From Tribonema minus (Eukaryota; Sar; Xanthophyceae; Tribonematales; Tribonemataceae), in assembly GCA_017506865.1 (NCBI GenBank), contig JAFCMP010000157.1:62001-126000 (forward strand): a stretch of DNA of 64,000 bases. Reading direction: 5' to 3'. Below the pieces are notes generated by a model. It saw only the letters and a list, made by a program, of their open reading frames with translations, had not been told where the DNA came from and ran no database searches. Positions 47,299 through 58,961 of this stretch are shown in pieces. The stretch's first letter is position 1; every line of letters begins with the position of its first letter. The translations under genes were made by a program, and so were the position numbers.

Positions 47299-48333
47299 CT
47301 GCTTATGCTGCCGCTGCTGCTGCTGCTGCTCCTGCTGCTGCAACAGCGGCGGCGACGGCCGCTGCGGTTGCAGCTGCGGACAACTCCGGCAATCCATTGG
47401 CTCAGCGCAGACACCCGCTGCTCTTGATTCTTTCGCTCGTACTGCTGTAGCAGGTGCAGACCCCCTTGTCATTGCCATCCCCTCAGCACCTCCGCCATCA
47501 GGTGACCAGGCGGACGCATAGCAGTGTAAACAACGCAACGCCATGATTTTCCTGCTGTTGTAGAGCAGTCGGCAGTGCGCGCGCTGCTGCTGAACGTTTT
47601 CCATGGAAACTGAGGCGGCGGTCGCCAGCGCAGCTGCTGCTGCCCCTAGCGGTGATGATGCATCGGCGTTAGAGTCATCGCAGACGTAGCGCAGCAGCAG
47701 GTCTAGAGCCCCACTCGGCACTCGCATAGCTGCGGCACTGCCGCTCTCCAGTGCCGCTATGAGGAGCTGTATAAGTCTCGCCTCCAGCACAAAGCACAGT
47801 TGCTGGTGGTGCCCTCCCACCGCATTGGTGGCACCGGCGGTCTCTGCCTCTGGTAGTTGCGACAGTGCCTCCGACGCTGCCTCCACGAGAGCATGGTCAA
47901 CTATAAGGGCGTGCGCCAGAGAGCGCTGTGACAGCAGCTTTTCCAGCAAGCAGCACCAGGCAGCTGCATGCTGGTGCTCGCTGCCTGGCTTTGCAGCTGC
48001 GCTTAGCGAGTTCACCAGGAAAGCTCCGTCCCAGGCGCTCAGCGCTGAACATGGCAGTTGCTGATCAAGGCAGCTGATCAGCGCCCACAGCAAATGCCTT
48101 GTGACGAGCGCAGGACATCGACGCTTCAGACACAGTATCAGGTCAGGCACGTGCTGAGCGATGAGCCTTCTGCAATTGACGCCGCATTCGCCACTCGACC
48201 AGGCAGCAGCTGCAAGCGCGGCCGCTGCCAACTGGCAGGCTCGTGTGTTGCCTAGCTTCGAATGACGTAGCAATGACAGAATAGTCGTCCCGCCTCCGAG
48301 CGGTCGCAAACCTTCAGTTATGTCCAATACCAT
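44008..48333 (-). CDS. Armadillo/HEAT-like repeat protein with homopolymer runs, single exon
   Basis: One uninterrupted minus-strand frame, about 1,441 residues from the ATG at 48333. The frame is open upstream to 48648, but the extra 105 residues look non-coding. The first third reads as alpha-solenoid: MVLDITEGLRPLGGGTTILS, LLRHSKLGNTRACQLAAAAL, RLIAQHVPDLILCLKRR and ARLIQLLIAALESGSAAA. Further ARM-like helices (LLQTLAASGNRDLRRNVAVA, VLTWLLLSASADVASAAAGV, FVEQGCLPVLLVAA) are spread between Gln, Ala, Gly and Gly-Ser runs of up to tens of residues. ARM/HEAT solenoids are protein-binding scaffolds; no partner is evident. Unlike its intron-choked neighbours it is unspliced, though the 3' end or part of the Gly-rich inserts could be intronic. 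The plus strand is also open in places because of the GCC/CTG composition. Confidence 0.6.
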
Positions 48334-48648
48334 GCGCCCAGCGCGTTTGGTGTTTCGTGAGTACTTCAAGTAACATCTTTGTGGGCAGTTACAGCCTTTC
48401 AAACGGCAGCAGCCACGTGGCAAAAGATGAGGTGTGGCATGGTGTGCAGTGTGGATGACTATTGACTTCGACTTGAGTTGCTGCACAGAATTGACAGACA
48501 ACAGATCAAGCTCTAGTGCTGGTGGTGATAATCGTGCCCCATAAGTTATATGTAGGTATGAGTTTGGTCTATGCACGAGCATCACGTAAAGTGAGTTAGA
48601 TGCCCATTTTCTGTGTTTTTCAAAAGGAAGGACCGGGCAACAGCGCAA

Positions 48649-50963
48649 AGTTCTGTGCGTGAAACCTGTCTACACATACGGATCACTCTGCAGCAGGTTG
48701 TGCATCAGAGAGAGCCACCACAGGAGCAGACAGCAGCATGCGCATGATCTGCAAGAATGCGTGCAGCCCGGCCTGCATCCAAACATGTATACATACAGTA
48801 TGCAGAGCACCATGCATGACACACATTGGACACCTTGGGGATATCCCCAAGCTGGCACAACCATTTGGGACGCTGGCACGACCATGTATTGACACGGTGT
48901 AAAGCACAAGACCAGCTGCACACGAGAGAGACACGCATGTCTAAGTGACACTCTCCGCAAACACAGACGAATCTCGCATACAATGTTTCAAGTAAAGTGC
49001 TCTGTTGCGGCACCACCCCCACGCACTAAACACCCGAAATCCAAGCAGCTAACTTACAGATGTCTGGCACCTTAGTGAGCCACGCTGCGCGTCTCTCGCG
49101 CAGCCGTGCCGATAGCACCATCTTGTTTGCAGCCAGAGCACAGGGGGACCAAGCGGCAACAGCAGCGCTCAGCCCGACCAGGCATCTCGCCTCTTGCAGC
49201 GCACACGTGGAAGCAGCGCTCATCACTGCCCGGCGTGCAGGGCCAGCGCTCTGGCTGCCCCTGAAGCAGCGCTGTTACTGCCCGTAAAGCAGCGCTGCGG
49301 CGCCGCTGCCGGATGAGCAATGCTGCCGCTGCCGCTGCTGCTGCTGCCGCGCGCGCCGCTGACACAGGGACCCACAGCGAGCAGCACAATCACTTGTACT
49401 TCGAAGTATGCTACAACCTTAGATCACGCACCCAGTGCTGAGTAGTATCTTGAGTGTGACTACTAGACTACATGCGCTGAAAATAGGATACAGCCAGCGG
49501 AATTGGGGGCGCGCGAAACGTGGCGCTCGCCGCCGCTGGCCCGGGACGCTGACGCTGACGCTGCAGGGAGAGGGGTGTGTGGGGTGTGTGTGTGTGTGTG
49601 AAAGGGACGGGGGACGTGCCCGGAGCTGAGCACTGACCACTGCGCCGCAATATGACAGTTGCGCCGCGTCAACTGTCGGAGGCGGTGTGTGGAGGCGCGT
49701 GGCCAATGAAGGGTGGGGGATGGTAGGTAGGTATGGCGTGTGTTTGTGGAGGGACGGGGAGGTATGCAACTACTTGTACTTGAAGTATGGGCTTTAGAGT
49801 AAGGTGTAGCCGCGGGTGCCAGGCGATTTGAGTGCCACTCCTGCCGGCGCACGGCCAGTCAAAGGGCGGCTAAGCAGAGCCGCACGTGGCACTGTACTAG
49901 TGTATGGAGCGCGTGCGTACGCGCTGCGTCTGTGTGACGTGGGATCTGTATCGTAAGGTGCGTGAAGGGTATGAAGGATAGGTGCGCTGGTGGCCCTACC
50001 GTGGTGGCAGCGCTCATGCAGTCGCGACGCTGCCGCCGCAGACGCTGCCGCCGCAGCCGCCGCCGCTGTCGCCGCCGCTGCCGCCGCCGCTGCCGCCTCC
50101 GCCACCGCCGCCGCCGCCGTGGCGATGCGTGATCACCGGTCTAGCTAGTGGCATTCCGGGAGCGAGCATACATACCCCTGGTGAGCCGCGCGCACGCAGC
50201 GCACCCCCGTGCGCTCCTAGGGAAAGGGGCCATGGCGGAGCATTTGGTCGGCACACGCCTCTTGCCGCCAGAGTCAGCGCTTCTGCTGCTGCGGCTCCGG
50301 CCGCACCCGCGCACGGCGGCAGCACGCGGCGCGGTCTACGCTGAGCGCCGTGCGGCGCGCTGCGGTTCAAACAGCAGAGGGCTGTCGAGGTGCTCCGCTG
50401 GTGATCTCGCGGCTGTCAATGATGGCGACGGCGGAGGCACGGCGGAAGGGCGGACCGTGACTAGGGTGAGGGGGCTGCGGACGGCTTTGCAGCGGCGCTC
50501 CCTAGGGCAGCGCGTGCAGCGGCGCGCCGCAGCACCAGCGCGCTCCAGCGGCGCGCGCGGGCGCAAATCGGCAGCAGCCAGCTGCCGCATTGCGCGGCAA
50601 CGCGCTGTTCCATGGGCAGCGCTCCACCTACTTGAACTGCGCGCCACAGGTTTGATGCGCCGCGTCGTGCGGCGGCAGCGCCCCTCTGCGGCAGCGCTTT
50701 TCACCGCTCCCGCTGCCGCTACCGTCGCAGCCGTTACCCTCGCAGCCGTCGCTGCCGCCGCTACCGCCGCGGCTACCGCCGCTACCGCCACCGCCGCCGC
50801 CGCTGCTGCCGCCACAGCCACCGCTACGGCTCGTCGGGCAGCGCGGCGCAGCCTTCACTGCCGCGCGCCCAGTGCTGCGCGTGGAATTTCCAGCTGCGCG
50901 TCCACGCCGCAGCTGCAGCTGCCACCGCCGCTGCCGCCGCTACCGCCGCCGCCGCCGCCGCCG
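48649..50963. other. Intergenic GC-rich stretch
   Basis: No supportable gene. It holds CAGCAGCGCTCAGC motifs (for example 49160-49175), a TACTTCGAAGTA palindrome (49399-49410), a GTGTGTGT run (49575-49600), (GCC)n/(CGG)n tracts at 50025-50125 and 50715-50825, and an extra copy of the sulfotransferase terminal exon at 50822-50930. Confidence 0.5.
50822..50930 (-). repeat. Donor-side copy of the end of the sulfotransferase gene
   Basis: Repeats the last 95 or so bases of the terminal exon. It reads SWKFHAQHWARGSEGCAALP and ends in the same DEP residues, while the real exon reads WNFHDQRWARGGEGCAALP and stops at 50964. It lies downstream of the real stop, so it would be 3' UTR or spacer. Confidence 0.75.
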
Positions 50964-53900
50964 CTATGGCTCGTCCGGCAGCGCGGCGCAGCCTTCGCCG
51001 CCGCGCGCCCAGCGCTGGTCGTGGAAGTTCCATCTGCGCGTCCACGCGGGCACGGGCACGCCGAAGAGCAGGTAGTCGTCGAGGTAGTAGCGCACGACGG
51101 TGCACGCGCGGCGCGGGGTGTAGTAGCGCTGCACCTTGTCGTCGGCGTGCGTGGCGTGGTGGTTGTGCGGGCCCGCGTCGGGGCCGGCGTCGGGCGGCGG
51201 GAAGTGCAGGTTGAAGACGGGGATGGACTCGGGGTCGGCGACGCCGACGTCGCTGAGCAGTTTGGCCACCTTCTCTCTGTGACGGGGAGAGTGAGTGCAA
51301 TAAGAGCGCCCAGGGGTCAGAAGAAGGGAGCTATACATCATGATAAGAGTGGCCAGGAAGGCGGACGTGAAGGATGGCGATGCACGCAGGCGGCAGTGAG
51401 GTTACCAACCCTTAAGGTTGTACTATTGAAGTTGGGTGGGTCGGCGACGCCGATGTCGCTGAGGAGTTTGGCCACGTTCTCCCTGCGCGGGGCGAGAGAA
51501 TTCAATTGCGACTAGTCATAAGGCGGTGCGCAGGTGTGTAGACGGAAGCATATTGAAGTTGTACTGTTGAAGTTAGGTGGGGTCGGCGACGCCGACAGCG
51601 CTCAGCAGTTTGGCCACTGTCTCCCTGCAAAGAAAAGAGCGAGCGCGACAAGAGCGTCGGGTCAGGAAGGATGGCGCAACAGGTAACGAAGAGGACGGGA
51701 AGTGGAGTCGCAATAGCTGCAGCAGCTGCTGCAGTTGCAGGTGACCGGCTCGGGCCCGTCATGCTACAGCTGCAGCAGTTGCTGCAGCTGAGGATAACCG
51801 TTCTGCGCACGTCACAATACGGCAGTTGGCAGCGTCACCTGGAGTCGCGCACATGGCATTACACCTGCAGAAGTTACGGCAACTTATGGCAGTTGCAGGT
51901 ACCAACTCGCGAACGCACCTCGTTGCAGTTACAGCAGTCGTAACAGTTACAGCAGTCACTGCAGTTGCAGGTAACCGACTCGCACGCGCCACGCGACAGT
52001 TACGGCAGTTACGGCAGTTACGGCAGTTACACATTTACCTGGAGTCGCGCGCGTCGAGCGCTTCGACCGTCTGGTATTCTGCCAGCGTCTCCGCGAGCCC
52101 CCCACAAAATTCGGTCTGCGGGCGCCAGTGCGGGTTGGCGTCGATGGGGTGCGCGGCAGCGTCGCTCAGGCGCTGCGTAACCGCTGAAAAGCGGGGGTGC
52201 TTGCCGAGCCCGAAGACGCGCTTGCAGAGGACGCCGTCCTCCTGCGAGTCGCGGTCGCACTTGGAGCGGTACGCGGACACGAAGCGCACGAGCGGTTCGC
52301 GGTAGAAGACGGCTTTATGCCATGAGGGGTCGTAGACCTGGGGGGAGAAGGGGGTTCAGAAGGGGGGAAAGGGGGTAGGTGAGGTGAGCCGGGGGCATTA
52401 AGTACATGGTCTCAACCCGTAGAACACCACTTGTGCCACGTGGGGCCGTAGACCTGGGGGAGAAGGGGGTTTAAGGGGGGGGGGGGCTGAGCCACGAAGG
52501 GGGTCGCACAGCTGGGGGGGTGGCGAAGTAAGGGCGGGGGGGGGAAGGGGCGTCAAAGTCGTTTCAACCACGAGCGGCTCGCAATAGGTAACTGCTTTGT
52601 GCCATGCGGGGTCATAGAACATGGGGAGGAGGGGGGCGGTGGGGAGGGATGGCGCGCATGGGCGAACACGTTGTCCGTGCAGCGTTGCAGATGGGGAGCA
52701 ACTGCAGATTCACGCCCATTGATGTCTTGCGAGTGCAAGACTGGCAGAACACCGCCTCGTGGTGCATGGGGGCATAAAGTTACGGTGCTGCGACTCGATC
52801 ATCTGGGCATTTTCTCTCCCAAAGCAAAGTTCAACTCAAACTTCAACTCACCCTGTCGGTGAGCTCCTCGAGCGACAGGTTGTGGTATGCGTACGTGTTG
52901 CGGCCAAACTTCACCGAGTCGTCCGCCATGCTGGGGTCGTAGCGCTCCCGCAGTGACCTGAGCAGTAGGGGCAACGTTGCAGTGCTCAGCATCATGCGTG
53001 TACTGACTACTGTACGCTTTATGTACAGCATGTGTACTCAGGAGTGTTCATGCTGGGGTCGTGGCGCTCCCGCAGCGACCTGAGCAGTGAGGGACGCAAC
53101 GCTGCAGTGCTCAGCATTATGCGCGTACTGATCATTGTACACGTGGTTTACGGTACACCAATGCATTTGCCTGGTTCAGGGGCGTTCATGCTAGGGTAGC
53201 GCTCCCGCAGCGACCTGAGCAGAAGGGGACGCAATGCTGCAGTGCTCAGCATCACGCGTGCAGTGACCACCGTACACTTTGCACAGTACACGTACTCGCG
53301 TTGGTCATAAGTGTTCATGCTGGGTTCGAAGCGACCCCTGAGCAGCGGGTGCGACGTTGCAGCGCTCAGCATCGCTGACCACTGTACCCTCTGCGTACAG
53401 CGTGTGTGAAAGTGTACAGTGTGTGTACTCCGAAGTGTTCATGCTGGAGACGTAGAGCTCACGACCTGACAGCGGGGCGGGGGGGGGGGGGGCGCCACAG
53501 CGCTGAGGTTCACGCATGAATGGGGCTCGTGCTCGACTCTGCGGCTTCTGAAGTGGGAGGCAGGGCGGGGGTGACAATGAGTATCGCGCTTCGTCGCAAG
53601 GACCCCCACACCGCCCCAAAACGGCCATTGATTGCCAGCCTGTAACACAGCAGGCAGCATCAGGCCTCGTCACAAAGTACTGGGCGCCTGAAAACTTCAA
53701 CATTTGTGCAAACTGCAACATAATTAGCCACGACCCCCGGCCGTCCTGCCACACAGCAGGCAGCCTCGGACCTCGTTACGAGTACTGGGGCGCCTGACAT
53801 TCTGCAAACTTCAACATGATTAGCCTGGCGACCTCGTCACCGGGGCCGCCGTCGCAAACTTCAAGATCTGCAAGCTTCGGTGTGCATGGGGGCGCGAGGT

Positions 53901-54645
53901 ACAGCCGAAATGAGAGGCAGGGAGGGCTAGGGTGACAATGAGCACCGCGCTTAGTCACAAGAACCCCCACATCTCCACGCCCCGCTGGTCAAATGCTAAC
54001 CTGTAAGGGGGCTCCAGACGCAAACTTCAACATGAAGTTGCAAGCTTGCAGTGCATGAGGGACACGACGTGCAGCCGCTCTCTGCATCACCTGACGCGGT
54101 CGCTGAGCGCCAGAAAAAAAAAACTTCAACATTCAGTTGAGGTTGGCCACCTGCCGCCGCGCGCGCGCCCTCACCTGAACAGGTCGTTGAACGCGAGCGA
54201 GTTGCACTTGGCGATGAAGCAGAACAGCAGCTTGTGCTCCGGCACGACGATCAAGTGGTCCACGAGGTCGCCGCTGAGCCGTTCTGGCCTTGTGTAACCG
54301 CCGTAACCGCCCTCCTGCGCCGCAATCTGTCCAACCTGCCCGAATTGCTCCCGCAGCTGCGCCTCCACGTCTCCGCCGCCGCCGCCGCCGCTGCTGCCGT
54401 CCGCGCCCCTCGCAAACAGGTCGCCGGCGGCGGTTGTGGCGTAACTGCCGCTGCGGTGAGTGCTGATGCGGTCTTCGAGTGCGGGGCCGCCGCCGGGCAC
54501 GCTGTTGTGGTGGCGGTGCTCGCGCGCCGCGCGCTGCACGCTGCTGCCGCCGCCGCCGCTGCCGCCGCCGCTGTCGCCGCCGCCACCGCCGCCGCCGCCG
54601 CTGTTGCCGCCGCCGCTGCCCTCATCGCCAGCAGTTTCCGCACCA

Positions 54646-54676
<31 letters not shown>

Positions 54677-54873
54677 GTAAGCCCCGCCTAGGTCGCGCAC
54701 CCGCCGCCGCCATCGCCGCCGCAGCGGTGCTTTGTTTGCCACCGTCCTGCTGCCGCCCCTGATCGCTTGCCGGGCGGCGTCGCCTTGCGTTGCCGCTGCT
54801 GCCGCCATCGCCGCCGCTGCTGCTGCCGTCGAGTGCTGCCTCACGCTGCGGAGCGCCGCGCCGGTTGCCGGTC
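50964..54873 (-). CDS. Carbohydrate sulfotransferase (Sulfotransfer_2 type), 5' end unresolved
   Basis: Minus-strand exons: 54873-54175, 52957-52852, 52337-52039, 51276-50964 (stop). Phases close exactly at all three junctions. Exon 1 is an Ala/Gly-rich, low-complexity stem followed by LIVVPEHKLLFCFIAKCNSL, the 5'-phosphosulfate-binding region of PAPS-dependent sulfotransferases. Exon 2 gives RSLRERYDPSM. Exon 3 has the 3'-phosphate-binding segment FYREPLVRFVSAYRSK, then NPHWRPQTEFCGGL. Exon 4 has KVAKLLSDVG and the family's C-terminal YYTPRRACTVVRYYLDDYLLFG. Family knowledge: such enzymes transfer sulfate from PAPS to sugar hydroxyls, usually in the Golgi lumen. A membrane anchor is expected upstream of 54873 but I could not find it; ATG 54713 is the first Met in this exon. 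All introns contain edge copies. Confidence 0.85.
51435..51630 (-). repeat. Acceptor-side copies of sulfotransferase exon 4
   Basis: Two copies (on + GGGTCGGCGACGCCGATGTC...TTTGGCCACNTTCTCCCTG) lie at about 51438-51485 and 51582-51627. They cover the first 40-45 bases of the exon that begins at 51276, with acceptor-like flanks. Confidence 0.85.
51730..52035 (-). repeat. Donor-side copies of sulfotransferase exon 3 with GTTACGGCA repeats
   Basis: Stubs of the exon end and donor (on + ACCTGGAGTCGCGC) appear near 51836, with more degenerate forms near 51738, 51900 and 51966. They are separated by CAGTTACGGCAGTTGCAG tandem repeats. Confidence 0.65.
52340..52640 (-). repeat. Acceptor-side copies of sulfotransferase exon 3 with poly-G
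   Basis: Copies of the exon start (on + TGCCANGNGGGGTCGTAGACCTGGGGG) lie near 52425-52460 and 52590-52625. They are bounded by G-runs, which are poly-C on the sense strand and form the polypyrimidine tract. Confidence 0.75.
53040..53460 (-). repeat. Acceptor-side copies of sulfotransferase exon 2
   Basis: Three to four copies of ATGCTGGGGTCGTNGCGCTCCCGCAG and GACCTGAGCAG (on +) lie near 53049, 53189, 53318 and 53440. Each is followed by GCAACGNTGCAGTGCTCAGC and a TGTACNNTTTG spacer, with a period of about 135 bp. The real exon is 52852-52957. Confidence 0.85.
53540..54000 (-). repeat. Duplicated block in the sulfotransferase intron 1
   Basis: Segments near 53558-53620 and 53908-53980 share GAGGCAGGG, GGTGACAATGAG and CGCGCTTNGTCNCAAGNACC. 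Intermediate ACACAGCAGGCAGC and CCTCGTNACNNAGTACTGGG copies lie at 53645-53680 and 53753-53790. Confidence 0.65.
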
Positions 54874-57800
54874 CTGAATGGGGGGGGGGGGGAGATCGAG
54901 TGAATTATTTGAAGCGCATTATGTTTGTTGCATTGAACGGACTAAATAGGCGATGGCGGCGTGCGGCCACCGTATGCATGTATGGTGCGGGAGTTCATGT
55001 TCATTTGCACGGCGTACATGCGACACTGAGACCTGTGCGCTGCGCGCTTGTACAGTCGTCGTGAGGTGCTGCAAACTGGCTTTCGTACCCTGCTTGGTAT
55101 TGCTAGCTGGCTCCTGCTTTGACTTTAAAGCTCATTGCCATACCGCCGCTGGCCTGACAGCAACTCCGAGTCAGCGGCAAGTATACTCGTTCAAGTACCG
55201 TAAGCCGCTGAAGCCGCCGCTGTCGCTGAGCGCTGTAGCATGAATCAAAGGCAGCGAGAAGCGATGACAGCGCCCACGTGCACTGCCGGTGCGCGTGGCT
55301 TAAGAACGTCGAGCTGGTCTCACGCGGTTCAAAGTGCTACACTTCACAGAAGTTTTGTCGTCTACGGTGGACTCTAACCCTAGCCCTGACCCTAACCCTG
55401 ATGCTAAATCTGTATTACATGGATGCTGAGCACTGTTGCGCAGTGCGTGGCACGGACCAGGCTGCAAGGCTGCACGTCGGTGCGTCAACGCGACTGTTCT
55501 GCAAAACTGGTGACAGTGCTCCGCGGCAGCTGTTCAACTTGCACTTGCCGCCGTGCAGCGTCACCGCATCAGTCGGGGCTATGGACTCGAATGGAGCGTC
55601 ACTTCAAAAACTCTGGCGGCGGCGCGTGCATCGGTCCTCGCTGCATGTGGTGAATCATATGTGAATGCATCTGACGCACAAGTTCTCGCCACATTCGACG
55701 AACGCATCTGATGTGCCGCCGACAGCAACTTGAAGTTGCGGCGACGATACATCTTCAACCCGTTAGATGCGCCATGCTGGTGCAACTTGGCTTTCAGCAG
55801 CGCGTGACCGTCCGCAGCATCACAGTGTGGCGTTAGGTGTGCTGCTGTATGTCAAGGTACTTTGAACACTTCGAGGTACAACATTTGCCCATGCAAGTAC
55901 ACAGCAGCCTCAGAATTCGTGCCATCATGTATGATATACTAGAAGGGCTTTCGATCCTGGCAAATCATCATGTGGTATAAGTAGACCTCTGCATTGATTC
56001 ACGGTAGTCACCGTGACCTACTGGTAATACTACTGTAGTCTAATAGATAGCGGTGACAATATTTATAAATAAGAAAGAGCTTGGCAGATTTGCTTTTCCT
56101 TATTGCCAACGTGCAAATTCAGCAAGAACCCCAAAGTCGATGCACACAATATGTTTGGGCTACCAGCTGGAGCTGGCCTACCGAACACGTGAGACCTTTC
56201 CATACTGAACACCCATGCCCCTCGAACGCTACAAAGCTCGCACACAGAAGTCTTTTGACCTGTGGATATGATGGCACTGTTTGACTCGTGGCCAATGACT
56301 GCAACAGCGGCGACCACGGTTATTGGTGGAAGGCACTTGCGGCTAACCATCCTTTGTCCCCTAGAGCTCTACGATCTTTTGATTCGTTTCCATACTAACT
56401 ATATGCTCGGGCGCATGAAACTTCGATCTTTGCTGCAATTACAGTAGTCAAGAGCCTTACAGAGGCAGCGGCCAGCACACGCGATCACGCAGCTCTTCAG
56501 TGCTTTACCATGCGCAAAATACTCGGAACGTGCAATCGCAAAGAACATTTGTGTACGCGGGTGCCCGAGTGTGCACGGAGGTGCGCCCAGCCGCAGACGA
56601 TTCAGTAATTGCCCGTGCGGCGCGGGCCAAGATTCACTCCTATAGCTGCCTTTTGCCACATGCTTCGTACCTCGTGTGCTCGCTGCTGCCGACGCCGTCC
56701 AGTACGCCGCCCCGCTCGTGCAGTCCCGCCATTCCGTCAAACGCATGATGATCACCTCCTTCGGCTTCTGGCACATCGGCCGCACAGCCAGCAAGCAGGC
56801 TGCAAGCGAGCAAGATAACGATGACTGCAGGCCGTCTGCAGCTCATGGTGGCGAGGGAGAGCTGTTCCCGCTGAGGCGCGTGTGGTATACTATGCAGGTC
56901 ACCCACAATCACAGAGCCACTTGCAACTAATAAAAAAAAAAGAATCGAATTTTGATTACAGCGAAAATGTAGAGGCCGGAAGGACCTTAACAAGAAGAGA
57001 TTCACACCTGGCGCAGAGCTTTACAGCTAAAGGACTCCGAGGACTCTTATAGTGGCTCCCAGGGGCGAGATCACTGCAGCTTGGTGAGGAAATAATGACA
57101 GCACATGCGTCGCCTGCCGCAATCTGTGCGAATGCCTACACCTGCATAGTTGCTCTGGTTTATTCTGATGTGCGTCGACCTCGGGGGTTTGCGTGCTCAT
57201 GGATAGTCACCGCTGCGCCTTTTCAGCTGCCTACTAGTAGCTCTTCAAGCGCGCACATCGACGCCCCTCCTGATGCACTGCATGATTTGTTGCCATTGCC
57301 GCTGCCCTCAGACTTCACGGCACATTTACACGCAAGCACTAAGTCTTCTGGCTCTCATTGCGTGACTTTCCTGCACCGCCCTTGCCTCCACTTGAGCATG
57401 CTGCAGATCTGCTCGAGAGCGGGTTCAACGGCGAAAGCATGACAGTGACTGGGAGTGCGGACTCGGAGTTCCACCTCTATCATGATGATCAACTTCAAGT
57501 TGAAGGTCACGGTGAGGACTACCCTCGGACCTCACCTATAATGACTTGTGCGGAAAGGTGTACAGCCTGTCATATCCCCAGCTGTAGATGTACAAGCTGG
57601 TGGAGCATGGCGGACATGGCGCGGTGGCAGATAGAATTAAATCAGAATCTGATGTTGGCCTCAGAGATCTCACTGTCGGACACTGTCAGGCTGCGATGAT
57701 CATCGCAGAGAAGCGCGGGGCCATGGGAGCTGGATGTGCAACCAGCTCCATTGGGAGTGAGCAACATTTACTTCAGCTTTCAGGTCATCAAAGCCTGAAT

Positions 57801-58961
57801 GTGTCACTGACATGCGCATGCAGAAACCGCATGGCCCAGGGCACTGCCAGGCTGAGGTCACCGTGCCGTAATTTGCGTCGAGCCTGAAGTGCATCGAGGA
57901 AGGCGTTTCTGAGCAGCACGAGTCTCAATCACAGCCTTTGAGAATGACAGCATGACCACCGCTGGCAGCAGCTGACAGTGTGTAGCATGCGCTGCCTTTG
58001 ACATCAGACTTCACAAGCATCAGGAGAAGCACCACTGCAGTCGCTCGCTGGTGCACCGCTGATCCATCACTCATTTCAACTTGAAATTGTCAGCAGCTGG
58101 CAGCCTGAGGATGCACGCCATCCTCACTGGCAGGCTGGCTCAGTGCAGTTTCATGACCACTGCAGCAAGCTAGCCGGCACATCTGATTCACCTCACGTAG
58201 TACCCTTAAGGCTACAGTAACCTTCGAGCTATTGATGTAACAGTAACAGGTAGTACTGAATATTTGAACTTTGTTCATACATAGACTCATGTGAGAGAAG
58301 AAACAGTATTTGAACTTTGAATATTCATACATAGACTCATTTGAGAGAAGAAACAGCAAGAGGTCCAAAACAGAACAACTTGAAGGTGCCAGTGGGAGAA
58401 CATGTTGCAAACGAATCGGATGAACTCTCAGCGAAGGTCAGTGGATGATTCAAGTTGGTGTGTGGGTCAACAAGTTCAGCAACTTGAAGTTGGAGCAGGG
58501 TTGTGGCGTCAGTCCCAGACCGTACCCATTTGCAAATGCAAGTAAGAGCATGCATCTATCAAACGTCAAGCTTGAACTTCAAATAGTAGGACCCCTCGCC
58601 CAATTGTGCCGGTGTACAAACGAAACCCCAAATGATGTGTGCCACTGGACTCATTAAATTTTGAACAATTTGTTGCAGCTCGTGGGTGACTTCTGACATT
58701 TAATTCATTCAGTTGCAAGTATCTGAAGTGCTATCTTTTGCCCGCAAAGCTCTATATTGCCGCTGTGGAACTTAAGTTGTCAAACGGTCCTCACCACGAC
58801 ATCAACACTGATTCGATTACATCCAATGGCATGATGATAAGCATCAACGTTTAACCTTGTGTTACTTGCGCTGTGGCAGACCTCAACGCCCTTCACTGTC
58901 TGCACTTACTAACCCTTTTGGCGGCCTGAGGTGTGTGGGTTGTTGTTGTCCTCTGGTGCAG
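54874..58961. other. Unresolved stretch with possible 5' exons
   Basis: Contains a poly-G tract (54881-54893), a degenerate CCCTAA tract (55374-55402) and the R1 copy (56165-56395). Three segments look codon-biased but are not linked to a gene: about 56689-56771 (+; AAPLVQSRHSVKRMMITSFG), 57366-57510 (+; DLLESGFNGESMTVTGSADS) and 58717-58850 (+; KLYIAAVELKLSNGPHHDIN). They could be early exons of the NTPase gene that follows. Confidence 0.35.
56165..56395 (-). mobile_element. Dispersed repeat family R1, copy 5
   Basis: About 230 bp, reverse-oriented full-length member (GGCACTGTTTGACTCGTGGC, AACAGCGGCGACCACGG, GGTGGAAGGC, AGAGCTCTACGATCTTTTGA). It is 26 kb from the other members and outside the formamidase gene. 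Confidence 0.65.

Noticed and set aside
50148..51515. Long plus-strand open frame (455 codons)
   Set aside because: Overlaps the sulfotransferase terminal exon antisense; Ala/Arg-rich composition artefact.
56640..57005. Minus-strand frame with a signal-peptide-like start
   Set aside because: Short and not linked to any exon; the opposite strand has better codon bias over the same bases.
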